Origin: Prauserella_A sp040645195
GTDB taxonomy: Bacteria > Actinomycetota > Actinomycetes > Mycobacteriales > Pseudonocardiaceae
Length of the DNA stretch: 64,000 bases
Direction: 5' to 3'
Assembly: GCF_040645195.1 (NCBI RefSeq)
Contig: NZ_JBEYXW010000013.1
Location: forward strand, 1-64,000
In this document: in pieces, positions 26,330-34,499 of the stretch
How the letters are laid out: each line of letters starts with the position of its first letter
Position numbering within the stretch: the first letter of the stretch is position 1
Position numbers and translations under genes: made by a program
Notes under the pieces: generated by a model
What the model saw: only the letters and a program-made list of their open reading frames with translations
What the model was told of the DNA's origin: nothing
The model's database searches: none

Positions 26330-27421
26330 TCACAGGGTGATACGCAGCTGTCCGGTCTCGTCGGGTGCCGACGCCGGGGAGAGGCCCGCACGCAGTGCGG
26401 TCCGGCGAATTCCGTCGCCCGAGGGCAGGGACATCGCGACCAGTTCCCGGCAGCCCCGGGCCGACGCCAGGACTGCGAGCCTGCGCAGCAGGGCGGTGCC
26501 GAGGCCGTTGCGCTGCCAGGCGTCCTCGACCAGCAGGGAGATCTCCGCGACATCGGTGAACGGCTTGGGGATCAGCTGCCCCAGTGCGATCACCTCCCGG
26601 CCGCATACGGCGACCACGCTGAGACCGCGCGGCGGCACGAGCAGCCGATGCAACCAGCGTCGGGGCACCGTGTGCATGCCTGTGTGGTAGCGATGGAACA
26701 GCGTCGCGGCCGAGCACCTGCCATGAAGCGCCAGGACCGCATCGGCGTCGCCGGGTACGCCCTCGCGAAGGACCACCGCCGCGCCATCGGTACAGGTCAC
26801 GACCACCGGTCCGGGCACATTGGCCTCGACCACACTGAGCAGGCCCACCAACGCCTCAGCGCGCGCCAGCTCCTGCTGAAGGAACGGTGCCCACAGTCGC
26901 CGGGCGACGAGGGCATGGTCGTCACCGATCGGGAAGACCGCACGATGACCTCCCTCGGTGCGGCCAGGATTGGCCTCACCTGCCGGCACCACGGTCACCA
27001 GGTCGGCCTCGAGGATCTCGCGTACCGAATCGGCGGACTTGGCGGGGTCGGCGACAGCCCGGCTCGCGGCGGCGAGGCTGGCTGCCGATGAGTCAACCAG
27101 CTCACGCACATCCGCATCGGTGATGCCAAGGCACTCGCAGTCCTCCTCACGAATTGCCCGGACCAGTTGGGTACGCGTGAGCCCTACCGCAGGCCGGACC
27201 ACGATCTCGTCGAGCACACCGCCCGGCACCGGCAGCACGGAGAGGCCGAGGATGTTGCATTCGAGATCGGCCAGGCGGATCGCAACGCGGGCCAGGATGC
27301 CAGGGCGGTCGTCCATGCGGATGCGCAGCCGCCACGTCACCGAGCCTGCCTCGGCCGCATGGTCCAGCCAGGCACGCGGGATCTCCGATCGCGCGGTCGC
27401 GCGAGCACGGCGAATGTCCAT
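26330..27421 (-). CDS. ACT-GNAT acetyltransferase (amino-acid-regulated type)
   Basis: A 363-residue fusion. Residues about 28-105 form an ACT domain (WRLRIRMDDRPGILARVAIRL, LECNILGLSV), the small ligand-binding fold that usually binds amino acids; residues about 215-363 form a GNAT acetyltransferase with the acetyl-CoA loop QRNGLGTALLRRL. ACT-GNAT fusions in actinomycetes have been described as protein lysine acetyltransferases controlled by amino acids. GGGAG lies upstream of the ATG. It is on the same strand as the VOC gene, separated by 131 bases holding a GC palindrome. The target protein and effector amino acid cannot be read here. Confidence 0.82.
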   Translation of the reverse strand: MDIRRARATARSEIPRAWLDHAAEAGSVTWRLRIRMDDRPGILARVAIRLADLECNILGLSVLPVPGGVLDEIVVRPAVGLTRTQLVRAIREEDCECLGITDADVRELVDSSAASLAAASRAVADPAKSADSVREILEADLVTVVPAGEANPGRTEGGHRAVFPIGDDHALVARRLWAPFLQQELARAEALVGLLSVVEANVPGPVVVTCTDGAAVVLREGVPGDADAVLALHGRCSAATLFHRYHTGMHTVPRRWLHRLLVPPRGLSVVAVCGREVIALGQLIPKPFTDVAEISLLVEDAWQRNGLGTALLRRLAVLASARGCRELVAMSLPSGDGIRRTALRAGLSPASAPDETGQLRITL

Positions 27422-27516
27422 GCCTTCACGCTCCCGAACCCTTGTTGCTGGTCAGCGGCGCGGGTGTTTCGCGTGTGTCTCCGTCCCGCGACCGCCGCAA
27501 CCCGGTTGAAACGTTG

Positions 27517-27534
27517 CGCGCGGCGCGCCGCGCG
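27517..27534. repeat. 18-bp perfect GC palindrome
   Basis: CGCGCGGCGCGCCGCGCG lies in the gap between the VOC gene stop and the ACT-GNAT start. It has no loop and no U-tract, so it may be a weak terminator for the VOC transcript or a protein-binding site. Confidence 0.4.
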
Positions 27535-27552
27535 GCTGTTCACCGCAACGAG

Positions 27553-28347
27553 TTACCCCGCGTCGCCCGGGGCATCCTGCGCGACGATCAGCTCACCACC
27601 CTCCGGGGCCGCCAGCACGGTCCCAAGCACGCTGTGGTTGCCCTGCCCACCCGCTCCCGACCTGCGCAACCAAGCCACTTCGCCGTCGGCAGGGCCGGCA
27701 CCGGACGCCGTCAGCTGCAGACGCAGGCGCCGGCCATCCGGATGCAGCGATTCGTTACGTAGCAGCTCCAGCCACGGTCCGTGCCCACCCGGGTGGCGCA
27801 TGCTCACGAAGCTGGGATCACGGCGCACGATCTCCCACCCAGTGGCGGCGGACCAGAACGGCGCGAGCGCGATGGGGTCGAACGCGTCGGCCACAATGGC
27901 CGCCAGAGATCCGGTTCCCGCGTACTCGGTGCGCGGTTCGAGCACGCAGAACTCGTTGCCTTCCGGGTCCGTGAGTACCTCCCAGGGCAGCGCACCCTGT
28001 CCAATGTCGGCAGTCGCGGCACCCAGCCCAACCGCCTTGTCGACTATGGACCGTTGCTGCGCCGCTGTGGCGCTGGCCAGGTCGAGATGGACGCGGTTCT
28101 TCACCTCCTTGCGTTCCGATACCGCCGAGCACAACAAACCGAACGCGCAACCGTCCGAATCGGGCGGTCGCACTGCCACCACGTCGCCGCCGTCCGGTGC
28201 CCCCGTGCCGGGGTCGCGTTGCCCTTGCTCCGCCCGGCTCGCGGTGCTGTCTGGCACGACCTGCCAGCCGAGTAGGTCTGCCCAGAACCGAGCCACCGCG
28301 GCCGGGCGGACCGCATCGATCACGACGTTAGCCAGCTGCGTCACCAT
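27553..28347 (-). CDS. Two-domain VOC (glyoxalase/bleomycin-resistance) protein
   Basis: A 264-residue protein with two tandem vicinal-oxygen-chelate domains, about residues 1-125 (ANVVIDAVRPAAVARFWADLL start) and 140-260 (ADAFDPIALAPFWSAATGWE). Such proteins act as metal-dependent isomerases, dioxygenases or drug-binding proteins; metal ligands are not clearly conserved here, so function is unknown. An ATG at 28347 is preferred over the upstream in-frame ATG at 28419: it has no Shine-Dalgarno but a TACTCT hexamer exactly six bases away, suggesting a leaderless mRNA. Confidence 0.75.
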   Translation of the reverse strand: MVTQLANVVIDAVRPAAVARFWADLLGWQVVPDSTASRAEQGQRDPGTGAPDGGDVVAVRPPDSDGCAFGLLCSAVSERKEVKNRVHLDLASATAAQQRSIVDKAVGLGAATADIGQGALPWEVLTDPEGNEFCVLEPRTEYAGTGSLAAIVADAFDPIALAPFWSAATGWEIVRRDPSFVSMRHPGGHGPWLELLRNESLHPDGRRLRLQLTASGAGPADGEVAWLRRSGAGGQGNHSVLGTVLAAPEGGELIVAQDAPGDAG

Positions 28348-28353
28348 GGCTGG

Positions 28354-28359
28354 AGAGTA
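28354..28359 (-). promoter_or_regulatory. Putative leaderless -10 (TACTCT) of the VOC gene
   Basis: TACTCT on the minus strand, six bases before ATG 28347, with no ribosome-binding site between. It fits the TAnnnT -10 consensus. Confidence 0.4.
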
Positions 28360-28449
28360 GGCCGTGTCCTCGAGCGGGGGCGCCGCTCGCTGCGGGCCTG
28401 GGCCAGCTCGCACCGCCACACAAACGGACAGTGCTTCCCCACACGTCCG

Positions 28450-29214
28450 TCATCGTGTTGCCAGTCGCAGCAGTGCCCACAACTGCCCGGCCGCGTCGTC
28501 ATCGCCGTCCACATCCACCGCACCGAGCCGCTGCCTGCCCCACAACCACAGGTAGACCGTGGCGGGCGATGCCGAGACAACCGCATCGGCCCGGCTCGCC
28601 TCCTCGTCGGAACAACGCCATGCGATGGTCTCCGCCGGCCCCGCCCTGGCGATCCAGCTGTGGCCACCGGTGCGTACGCCCACCGAACCTGGGTGCGTGC
28701 CGGTCATGCCCAGCAGGGGCAGCCGGTGTCCGAACCACAACGCCAGCGCCTCGTCCACACCATCGATGGCGATGTCGTCGGTGATCTCGGCCCGCTCCAC
28801 CCCCGCCGCGTCCTCGATGTCGACCCGGTGCACAGTCGTCTCGTGCGTCATCCTGCGGCACCAGAAGCCGTACGTGTGGTCGGCAGGCCACCACGTGGCG
28901 GCCCGTTCGCCCGGATCGTGCCAGGTGAGGACCTCCTTCAGATCGGCGAACCCCTGACGCAGGTAATTTTCGACGGTCTGGCCAGGAGCCGGATCGCGCT
29001 GCCACTCACGCGGCCGCCTGCCCTCGACCAACCAGGCCAGCACGACGCGGTACACACTGCCCACATGCCGAACCACCTCGCCGAGCGTCCATCTTGGACA
29101 CGATGGGACCGGCACGTCCGGTGGTGCCGCACGCGCTGCGTCGACGAGAAGTTCGACCTCGTGCCCGAACGCATCCAGCAGCCGGCCGTGGTCGATCAAC
29201 GTCTGCCCTGGCAT
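28450..29214 (-). CDS. Maleylpyruvate isomerase-family mycothiol-dependent enzyme
   Basis: A 254-residue member of the MDMPI/DinB-like four-helix superfamily. The metal-site pattern is visible: His in EVVRHVGSVYRVV and the HETTVHRVDIE motif (Glu and His ligands), followed by the C-terminal MDMPI domain ending LWALLRLATR. The family uses mycothiol, the actinobacterial thiol, in isomerisation or detoxification; the substrate is unknown. Its ATG shares one base with the stop of the upstream HEPN gene (TGATG), so the two are coupled and share the SOS-box promoter. Confidence 0.82.
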   Translation of the reverse strand: MPGQTLIDHGRLLDAFGHEVELLVDAARAAPPDVPVPSCPRWTLGEVVRHVGSVYRVVLAWLVEGRRPREWQRDPAPGQTVENYLRQGFADLKEVLTWHDPGERAATWWPADHTYGFWCRRMTHETTVHRVDIEDAAGVERAEITDDIAIDGVDEALALWFGHRLPLLGMTGTHPGSVGVRTGGHSWIARAGPAETIAWRCSDEEASRADAVVSASPATVYLWLWGRQRLGAVDVDGDDDAAGQLWALLRLATR

Positions 29215-29729
29215 CAGCCGCCCCGGCGCTCGTACCTACGCGGGCGCGCACCACACGGGGCGGCCCTCGCGGCGGCGTGACCGTGCACCACCCGGCCGGC
29301 GATCGCCACGAAACGACCGGCCTGAACGAACAGCTCGTCCGTCGACTCCGCGGTGATCCGGCGTGTGACCCCGGCCTGTGCCGCGGCCTGGCGGGCCGAA
29401 TACGCGGCAAAGAACACCGCCCACTGCTGCAGCTCCGGCGCCGCCGACTCCAGGAGGGTCCAGACGCTCTCCGGCTTGGCCCGGCCCCGGTGTGGCCTGC
29501 CGCGAGCGGCGAGTACCGCGGCCGCGGCCCGCAGCGCGGACAGGTACGCGGAAATGAACCGCCTGACCGGGTCGGCTTCCCGCCCGGCTTCGGCGAGCCC
29601 GTGCCTGGCCTGCGTGAGCAGCGACACGGCAGCCGGTGCCGCCGGCGGCCGTAACTCGATTGGCAGCGCCGGCTGGACCGGCCCCTGCCGGGACTCGGGG
29701 CCACTACGCGAAGCGAACGCGACGGACAT
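29214..29729 (-). CDS. SAV_6107-type HEPN domain protein
   Basis: A 171-residue, Ala/Arg-rich helical protein resembling the SAV_6107 HEPN family of actinobacteria. The core runs from LLTQARHGLAEAGREADPVR through SAYLSALRAAAAVLAARG and ESTDELFVQAGRFVAIAGR; the C-terminal RVVHGH fits an Rx4H pattern, which in other HEPN proteins is the ribonuclease site, but this could be chance. Start ATG 29729 is preceded by GGAAGGTGGG. An exact LexA box lies 112 bases upstream, and the MDMPI gene is translationally coupled downstream. Function is unknown; RNA cleavage or a damage-response role is inference. Confidence 0.72.
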   Translation of the reverse strand: MSVAFASRSGPESRQGPVQPALPIELRPPAAPAAVSLLTQARHGLAEAGREADPVRRFISAYLSALRAAAAVLAARGRPHRGRAKPESVWTLLESAAPELQQWAVFFAAYSARQAAAQAGVTRRITAESTDELFVQAGRFVAIAGRVVHGHAAARAAPCGARPRRYERRGG

Positions 29730-29840
29730 GGCCCACCTTCCTCTCTCGTGCGGGAGCCGGCACCGGACAACAGTCCCCGGCGCGCAGATGCTTCCCCCAT
29801 CCACCCGCCGGGGACCGACCGGAGAGCGCTCCACCGGATG

Positions 29841-29856
29841 TCGAACGTATGTTCGA
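29841..29856. promoter_or_regulatory. Exact-consensus LexA SOS box
   Basis: TCGAACGTATGTTCGA is a full match to TCGAAC-N4-GTTCGA. It lies in the divergent gap between the HEPN-MDMPI operon (start 29729) and the YbaK-type gene (start 29967), about 110 bases from each, so either or both could be in the SOS regulon. Confidence 0.85.
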
Positions 29857-29966
29857 ACAACACCAGAGTAGCGTGCCGGCGGCGAAGGCTCAAGCCCTGC
29901 CGCACACACAACTCGCCGCGGCCCTCCGCATCGCAGGCCGCCCCCGCCCGTGATCTCATTACAGGT

Positions 29967-30491
29967 ATGAGTTCGCTCGACCACCCCGCGATCGCCAAGG
30001 TGGCCGCCGCCCTCACCGAGGCGGGCCAGCACGACGCGGCCAACGGAATCCGCATCCTGCCCGCCGAGGTACGCACCGCGGCACAGGCCGCCGAAGCCCT
30101 CGGCATCGAGGTGGGCGCGATCGCCAACAGCCTCGTCTTCCGGGCGTCTTTCGCCGCGGGCCCGGACGCGCCGCTGCTCGCGCTGACCTCCGGTGCGCAC
30201 CGTGCCGACACGGCAACGCTCGCCGGCCTGGCCGGGGCCGCCGGTGTCGGCAAGGCCGATCCGGTCTTCGTCAAGGAGCACACCGGGCAGACGATCGGCG
30301 GGGTTGCGCCAGTGGGCCATCCGAGCAGGCTCATCACGCTGGTCGATACCGCATTGCTGTCCTACGACGTGGTGTGGGCGGCAGCCGGACACCCCAAGTC
30401 GGTGTACCCGACGACGTTCGAGCAGCTCCTCGCCGTCACCGCGGGCCGTGCCGCCGACGTCGCCGCAGTGCCCCCGGACACGCAGCCATGA
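29967..30491 (+). CDS. YbaK/EbsC-type aminoacyl-tRNA deacylase
   Basis: A 174-residue protein of the YbaK/ProX fold that hydrolyses mischarged aminoacyl-tRNA (classically Cys-tRNAPro). The family region is VGAIANSLVFRA, ALTSGAHRADT, GKADPVFVKEHTGQTIGGVAPVGH and SVYPTTFEQLLAVT. ATG 29967 has only a weak AGG next to it and may be leaderless. The longer upstream frame lacks family sequence. It overlaps the next GNAT gene by ATGA. It shares a divergent promoter region with the HEPN operon. Confidence 0.88.
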   Translation: MSSLDHPAIAKVAAALTEAGQHDAANGIRILPAEVRTAAQAAEALGIEVGAIANSLVFRASFAAGPDAPLLALTSGAHRADTATLAGLAGAAGVGKADPVFVKEHTGQTIGGVAPVGHPSRLITLVDTALLSYDVVWAAAGHPKSVYPTTFEQLLAVTAGRAADVAAVPPDTQP

Positions 30492-31054
30492 CCGCGATGT
30501 CCTCCGGCTACAAGCGCGTCGCGGAACTCTCCGGTGACGAGTTCCGCGCCCGGCTGCCCGAGGCACTGTCCCTGTACGTCGCCGCGATGAACTACCCGGC
30601 GGGCACCGCCGAGCAGCGGGCACCGATGTGGCTCACCCACGCGCTGCGCGTCGGCTGGCGCTGTATCGCCGCGTTCGACGCCGATGACCGCCTGGTCGGA
30701 CTCGCATACGGGTACGAGGGCAGCCCTGGTCAGTGGTGGCACGAGCAGGTTCGCCGCGGCCTCACCGCGCAGGCGGGCCAGACCGCTGCCGACACGTGGC
30801 TCGGTGACTACTTCGAGCTGACCGAGATCCACGTCCGGCCGGAGAGCCAGGGGCGCGGCACGGGTGAGGACCTGCTGCGCAGGCTCGTCCACAGCGTCCC
30901 CAACCGGCACATCCTGTTGTCCACCCCCGAAGGGCCGAGCCGGGCATGGCGGCTCTACCGCAGGCTCGGCTTCGCCGATGTGCTGCGGGACTACCACTTC
31001 GCAGGCGATCCCCGCGCGTTCGCGATCCTGGGCAGGGCGCTCCCGCTCGACTGA
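30488..31054 (+). CDS. GNAT-family N-acetyltransferase
   Basis: A 188-residue protein with a GNAT core: the beta4 strand ELTEIHVRPESQGRGTGEDLLRRLV contains the acetyl-CoA pyrophosphate loop (Q-x-x-G-x-G), and the C-terminal part (SRAWRLYRRLGFADVLRDY) is a standard GNAT ending. Its start overlaps the YbaK-type gene stop, so they are co-translated. In Mycobacterium the region before metF/idsA also holds a GNAT gene (Rv2170). Substrate unknown. Confidence 0.85.
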   Translation: MTAMSSGYKRVAELSGDEFRARLPEALSLYVAAMNYPAGTAEQRAPMWLTHALRVGWRCIAAFDADDRLVGLAYGYEGSPGQWWHEQVRRGLTAQAGQTAADTWLGDYFELTEIHVRPESQGRGTGEDLLRRLVHSVPNRHILLSTPEGPSRAWRLYRRLGFADVLRDYHFAGDPRAFAILGRALPLD

Positions 31055-31130
31055 AGCGGCGGGGGTTTGTGCCGTTTATGTCACGCTGGCGCGTGGAACG
31101 GCGGGACCGGCACTCCACGTTGGCTCTGAC

Positions 31131-31703
31131 ATGAACTCGCCGGCGACAGACCGCCTCCGCATGCATGTCGAAACTCGCGCGCTCCTCGTTGTGGCCGGGT
31201 TACCCGGCGCCGGCAAGAGCACCCTGCTGCGCGATATCGAGGCCACGGCTGACATCACCGTGCTCGACACCGACCACCTGCGGGCCCGGCTGGCGCGCAC
31301 TTTCCCACCAGGCACCGCGTACTCGCTCTACCGGCCGCTGGTGCACCTCCTGCACGCGGCGCGGCTGGTGGTCGCCGCGGTCCGCGCACCAGGGACGCTG
31401 GTGGTGCACGACCCGGCCACCGGTGCCCTCACCCGGTCCGCCTTCGTCGTGCTGGGCACGCTGACCCGGCGGCCGCGGCACCTGCTGTGGATCGACTGCA
31501 CCGTCGCCGACGCGCTCGCCGGGCAGCGCCGCCGCGGCCGTGTCCTGCTCGGCTGGTCGTTCTCCCGGCACGCCCGCAACGCCCCGCGGACGCGGGACCG
31601 GCTGGCCGCCGGTGCCCGGCCGCGAGGCTGGCGCAGCGTCACGGTCGTCGACCGTACGGTCACCCAGCAGGGTCTGCGCGTCGAGCCGGCCGCCAGTAAC
31701 TGA
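31131..31703 (+). CDS. P-loop kinase-like protein (AAA/zeta-toxin-like)
   Basis: A 190-residue nucleotide-binding protein. Walker A GLPGAGKST lies about 20 residues from the N-terminus, followed by VLDTDHLRARLA, like the acceptor-binding Asp region of small-molecule kinases and zeta toxins, and a basic lid region (GQRRRGRVLLGWSFSRHARN). No antitoxin gene is adjacent, so a metabolite kinase is at least as likely as a toxin. The start is uncertain: ATG 31131 or 31161, neither with a good ribosome site. Its last 44 bases overlap the convergent DMT transporter gene. Confidence 0.7.
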   Translation: MNSPATDRLRMHVETRALLVVAGLPGAGKSTLLRDIEATADITVLDTDHLRARLARTFPPGTAYSLYRPLVHLLHAARLVVAAVRAPGTLVVHDPATGALTRSAFVVLGTLTRRPRHLLWIDCTVADALAGQRRRGRVLLGWSFSRHARNAPRTRDRLAAGARPRGWRSVTVVDRTVTQQGLRVEPAASN

Positions 31704-32580
31704 CGCCGATGGCACCGGTGAGCAGGGCCGCACCGCACCAGCCGACCACACCCAGCTGGTCGTCGAGCAGCACCGCCGCCAGCACGGCCGCAGTCAGCGG
31801 TTCCAGCAGAGCTGCGAACGCAGCGAGCACCGGGTGGGAGTCCCGCAGGCCACGGAAGTATGCCGCGTAGGCCAGCGCGGTCGGGACGGCACCGAGGTAG
31901 ATCGCCAACCCGACCACGTCGGGCCTCGCGGGCAGGCCGATACCGAGCCACACCGCGACCGGTAGCAGCGCCAGCCCGCCTGCGAGACAGCCGAATGCCG
32001 TGGTGCGCAAGGGATCCAGCCCGGCGACCTGGCGGCGGTTGACCATCGTGAGTGCCGCGAAACCGGCCCCGGCGACGAGCGCCAGCGCCAGGCCTGCGAC
32101 CAGCTCGCCGCGTTCCCCGGTCCCACCGGGCGACCAGGTCAGCAGAACCAGCCCGAGCAGCGCGGCGGCGACCGACGCGAGCGTCGGCGTCGCCGGCCTG
32201 CGGCGCTCGGCCACCGCGCTCGCCACGGCCACGAATACCGGCACGCTGCCGATGGTCGTCATCGTCGCGATGCTGACCGACGACAGCAGCACGGAGGCGA
32301 AGTAGCAGGCCTGGAACACGGCGAGCAGACCGCCCGCCACGAGCACGCGGCGAGCAACGGCCGCCGTCCGCGGCATCGCACGCAGGCCGCCGGTGAACGA
32401 CAGGAACAGCACCGCAAAGACACCGCCGAGCAGCAACCGATAGGTGGCCACCACCAGCGGATGCAGATCGGCGCGGGTGAACAGGATCGATCCGGCGAGG
32501 CCGCCGGTGCCCCACAGCACCCCGGCAGCGATCAGACTGGCCGAGCCTGTGCGAGTGCGCACGGCAACAGAGAAAGACAC
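31660..32580 (-). CDS. EamA/DMT-family transporter
   Basis: A 306-residue integral membrane protein with ten hydrophobic helices in two EamA repeats; the first begins SLIAAGVLWGTGGLAGSILF. The drug/metabolite family exports amino acids, sugars or drugs; the substrate is unknown. Of two possible starts, GTG 32580 has GGAG eight bases upstream, while TTG 32586 is too close, so 32580 is chosen. The 3' ends of this gene and the P-loop gene overlap by 44 bases. The 230-base gap upstream holds no gene I can support. Confidence 0.85.
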   Translation of the reverse strand: MSFSVAVRTRTGSASLIAAGVLWGTGGLAGSILFTRADLHPLVVATYRLLLGGVFAVLFLSFTGGLRAMPRTAAVARRVLVAGGLLAVFQACYFASVLLSSVSIATMTTIGSVPVFVAVASAVAERRRPATPTLASVAAALLGLVLLTWSPGGTGERGELVAGLALALVAGAGFAALTMVNRRQVAGLDPLRTTAFGCLAGGLALLPVAVWLGIGLPARPDVVGLAIYLGAVPTALAYAAYFRGLRDSHPVLAAFAALLEPLTAAVLAAVLLDDQLGVVGWCGAALLTGAIGVSYWRPARRADPAG

Positions 32581-32817
32581 GGACAACGCTCCAACGTCGC
32601 AGTGGAAAGGGAAGACGACGACGCGGGGCGCAATGGGTCACGGCTGCCCTGCAGCCATGAAAGAACCGTGCGACATCGGCAAATGGCCGCACGGCGTGGC
32701 GTGTGCCTACGCCCCGCTCAGGAGCGAGGCGGTGGGGTGCTGGTCCGCAAAACCCGGTGCATGCCGGTGATCGTACCGGTCGCCACACACCAGACGCCTA
32801 GAAGTCCCCTCCAGGGC

Positions 32818-34488
32818 TCAGTCGAGCGCGGCGAGTTGCTCGCGCAGGGTGTCCAGTCCCATGCCGCCCATTCGCAGGGCACGCGTGTGGAAGTCCTTCG
32901 GGTCGAAGGCGGCGCCCTGCCTGCGCCTGGCATCCTCGCGAGCCTCCAGCCACAGCCGCTCGCCGAGCTTGTACGCCGGGGCCTGACCTGGCCAGCCGAG
33001 GTAACGGTCGATCTCGTCGTGCACGTGATCGGGGTCGGTGATGGTCCTGGTCAGCATGAACTCCAGACCGAGTTCCGGCGTCCACCGCTGTCCCTCGTGG
33101 AAACCGGTGCCTGCCGGAACCTCCAGCTCCAGGTGCATGCCGATGTCGACGACGACCCGGGCGGCACGGAACAGGTGCGCGTCGAGCATGCCCAGCAGGT
33201 CCCCGTCGTCGCCGAGGTAGCCGAGGCCCTCCATGAGCCGTTCCGCGTAGAGGGCCCAGCCCTCCGCGTGCCCCGAGGTGAAGGAGAGCAGCCGCTGGAA
33301 CCGGTTGAGCGAGGCCGCCTGGTACACCGACGTCGCGATCTGCAGGTGGTGGCCAGGCACGCCCTCGTGGTAGACGGTGCTGACCTCGCGCCAGGTGATG
33401 AAGTCCTGCTTGCCGGCCGGCACCGACCACCACATCGTGCCCGGACGGGAGAAGTCCTCGTTCGGCCCGCTGTAGTACGCGCCGACACCGCCCCCGGGCG
33501 GGGCGATCCGGCAGTCGAGCGTCATGAGCGCGTCCGGGATGTCGAAATGCTTGCCGCGCAACGAGTTCAGCGCCTCATCGGACAGCCGCTGCATCCATTG
33601 CTCGAAGGCCTGCCGGCCATGCACGTGGTAGCGCTCGTCGGCGTCGAGCGCCTGCGCCACCTCGGCGAGGGTCGCGCCGGGCTTGATGTGTTCGGCGACT
33701 CGTGTGGCCTCGCGCTCCACGCGGGTGAACTCCTCCCAGCCCCACGCATACGCCTCACGCAGGTCGAGCTCCGCACCGATGAAGTAGCGGGACCACAACC
33801 GGTAGACGTCCTCGCCGACCGCGTCCTTCACCGGCGCACCGGGCGCGAGCTCGCCGCGCAGGAAGCCGGCCAGCTCGGCGTAGGCCTCCTGCGCCGACCG
33901 CGCGGCGCGCGCCAGCTCGCCGCGCAACGTCTCCGGCACACCCGTGGCACCGGCGACGAAGGTGTCGAAAAAGCCCGCGTCGCCGTTCAGACCGGCCCAC
34001 ACCTCCGCCTGCTCGGCGACCTTGCTGATCTGGCGCAACGCGGGTGAGCGGCCAGCGCCTGCGGCCGTGAGCAGCGAGGCCCGCACACCGTCGAGCGCGG
34101 CCGGGATCTTCCCCAGCCGCGCGGCGATGACCTCCCACTGCTCGGGTGTGTCCTGCGGCATCAGGTCGAACACCTGGCGCACGTGCTGCACGGGGCTCTC
34201 GATGACGTTCAGCGAAGCGACGTCGAGACCGGCTTCGTGGATCTCCACATCCAGCCCGACCCGCTCGGTGAACACGGCCTTGGCCACCCGCTCGCCGTCG
34301 TCGGCGGGATCGGCCGCGGCGATCTGCCGCAGCGCCCGCCTACTGACGGCGGCACGGGCGGCGTACCCCTCGGGCGAGTAGTCGGTCAGCTGGTCGTCAT
34401 GGCTGGAGACGCCGAACATCGTCGCGGCGACCGGGTCGGCCGCGGCGAAGTCGTCAACAAAGGCGTCGCAGATCTCGTGCACGCGCAT
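32818..34488 (-). CDS. DUF885 family protein (M3/M32-like metallopeptidase fold)
   Basis: A 556-residue cytosolic-type protein with no signal peptide. The zinc motif HEGVPGHH (HExxH type) and the downstream GHAEGWALYAERLM are hallmarks of DUF885, a gluzincin-like family of predicted peptidases. C-terminal AYKLGERLWLEAREDARRR is also typical. ATG 34488 is 11 bases past the metF stop; a TTG at 34497 with AGGT upstream is an alternative. It is transcribed with metF, though a folate link is not apparent. Confidence 0.85.
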   Translation of the reverse strand: MRVHEICDAFVDDFAAADPVAATMFGVSSHDDQLTDYSPEGYAARAAVSRRALRQIAAADPADDGERVAKAVFTERVGLDVEIHEAGLDVASLNVIESPVQHVRQVFDLMPQDTPEQWEVIAARLGKIPAALDGVRASLLTAAGAGRSPALRQISKVAEQAEVWAGLNGDAGFFDTFVAGATGVPETLRGELARAARSAQEAYAELAGFLRGELAPGAPVKDAVGEDVYRLWSRYFIGAELDLREAYAWGWEEFTRVEREATRVAEHIKPGATLAEVAQALDADERYHVHGRQAFEQWMQRLSDEALNSLRGKHFDIPDALMTLDCRIAPPGGGVGAYYSGPNEDFSRPGTMWWSVPAGKQDFITWREVSTVYHEGVPGHHLQIATSVYQAASLNRFQRLLSFTSGHAEGWALYAERLMEGLGYLGDDGDLLGMLDAHLFRAARVVVDIGMHLELEVPAGTGFHEGQRWTPELGLEFMLTRTITDPDHVHDEIDRYLGWPGQAPAYKLGERLWLEAREDARRRQGAAFDPKDFHTRALRMGGMGLDTLREQLAALD

Positions 34489-34499
34489 GCACGGCAACG

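Noticed and set aside
31131..31703. Zeta-type toxin of a toxin-antitoxin system
   Set aside because: No small antitoxin gene beside it; only the Walker A and an Asp-containing loop support kinship.
32657..32770. Small plus-strand frame in the DMT-DUF885 gap
   Set aside because: No Shine-Dalgarno, no recognisable sequence, weak coding character; the gap is left as upstream region of the exporter.
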